Shown here piece after piece: positions 27,150 through 27,205 of a DNA stretch of 27,205 nt. How positions within the stretch are numbered: position 1 is the stretch's first letter; each line of letters opens with the position of its first letter. The position numbers and the translations under genes were made by a program. This stretch comes from a virus. Under the pieces are notes generated by a model. It was not told where the DNA came from, did not search any database, and was given only the letters and a program-made list of their open reading frames with translations. The DNA lies in IMG/VR virus record IMGVR_UViG_3300045996_000288, positions 1-27,205 of that record; one strand, given 5' to 3'.

Positions 27150-27205
27150 CGGTTCAAAGGCGCCAGCGGCGCGGAAAAGGTCGTTGAATTGGTCGAGCGT
27201 CAGTC
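27147..27205 (-). CDS. Partial gene, C-terminus only (unknown)
   Basis: The last 18 codons and TAA of a gene entering from the right edge: LTLDQFNDLFRAAGAFEP. The frame is open to the window edge and its stop forms part of the ribosome-binding leader of the next gene. Too short to identify. Confidence 0.55.
   Translation of the reverse strand, partial: LTLDQFNDLFRAAGAFEP

Noticed and set aside
1-27205. tRNA genes, CRISPR arrays, IS ends, integrase or attachment sites
   Set aside because: Scanned by eye on both strands; no cloverleaf, regular spaced repeats, transposase or recombinase motifs were found.

Overview
The window is a late-gene (virion morphogenesis and lysis) segment of a GC-rich tailed phage or prophage. 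It is most likely a short-tailed podovirus: a head-to-tail adaptor and a nozzle/DNA-stabilisation protein are present, and I see no tail sheath, tape measure or baseplate set. The capsid protein looks like the SU10 family of HK97-fold major capsid proteins. High GC, the small Cys-rich exported protein and the general protein style suggest an alphaproteobacterial (perhaps Hyphomicrobiales) host; this is inference. No tRNA, rRNA, CRISPR array, IS element, integrase or replication gene was seen, and the terminase and portal must lie outside the window.

Nearly every gene is on the minus strand and reads from high to low coordinates. In transcription order: the tail end of an unknown gene (27205-27147); two small conserved structural genes; a beta-helix tail protein; an 861-residue repeat-rich fibre; two small genes closed by a canonical intrinsic terminator (21785-21761); scaffold (TTG start) and major capsid protein; a decoration-like protein, then small conserved phage genes including an uncatalogued 35-residue membrane peptide; a tail glycoside hydrolase of the GH-A type; the adaptor; a cadherin-repeat tailspike; the nozzle; two small proteins; and a block of large internal/ejection-type proteins (367, 316, 672, 112 and 836 residues). 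After this come a tail fibre, a GH24 endolysin, a holin-like protein, an XhlA-like membrane protein, two exported small proteins and a calcineurin-like phosphoesterase. Many neighbours overlap as ATGA, TGATG or TAATG, so translational coupling is pervasive. No gap exceeds about 135 bases.

The most unusual place is 3545-4155. The only plus-strand gene (3595-3921) encodes a 108-residue protein whose second half is a stand-alone RNA polymerase alpha C-terminal domain that keeps most DNA-contact residues. It sits between two copies of a leader-plus-MTSIRDY start. One copy opens the 321-residue fibre. The other opens a 20-codon micro-ORF whose C-terminus copies that of the 836-residue virion protein. 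A 12-bp inverted repeat that could enclose a three-way-junction RNA lies next to it. The 836-residue gene itself carries an Arg-Ser repeat start, a Gly/aromatic low-complexity end and a textbook intrinsic terminator inside its reading frame.

The working picture is a capsid assembled on an acidic scaffold, a short tail carrying several adhesins and at least one polysaccharide-cleaving enzyme, a set of ejected internal proteins, and a lysis cassette. An inserted transcription-factor-like gene may act on host or phage transcription.
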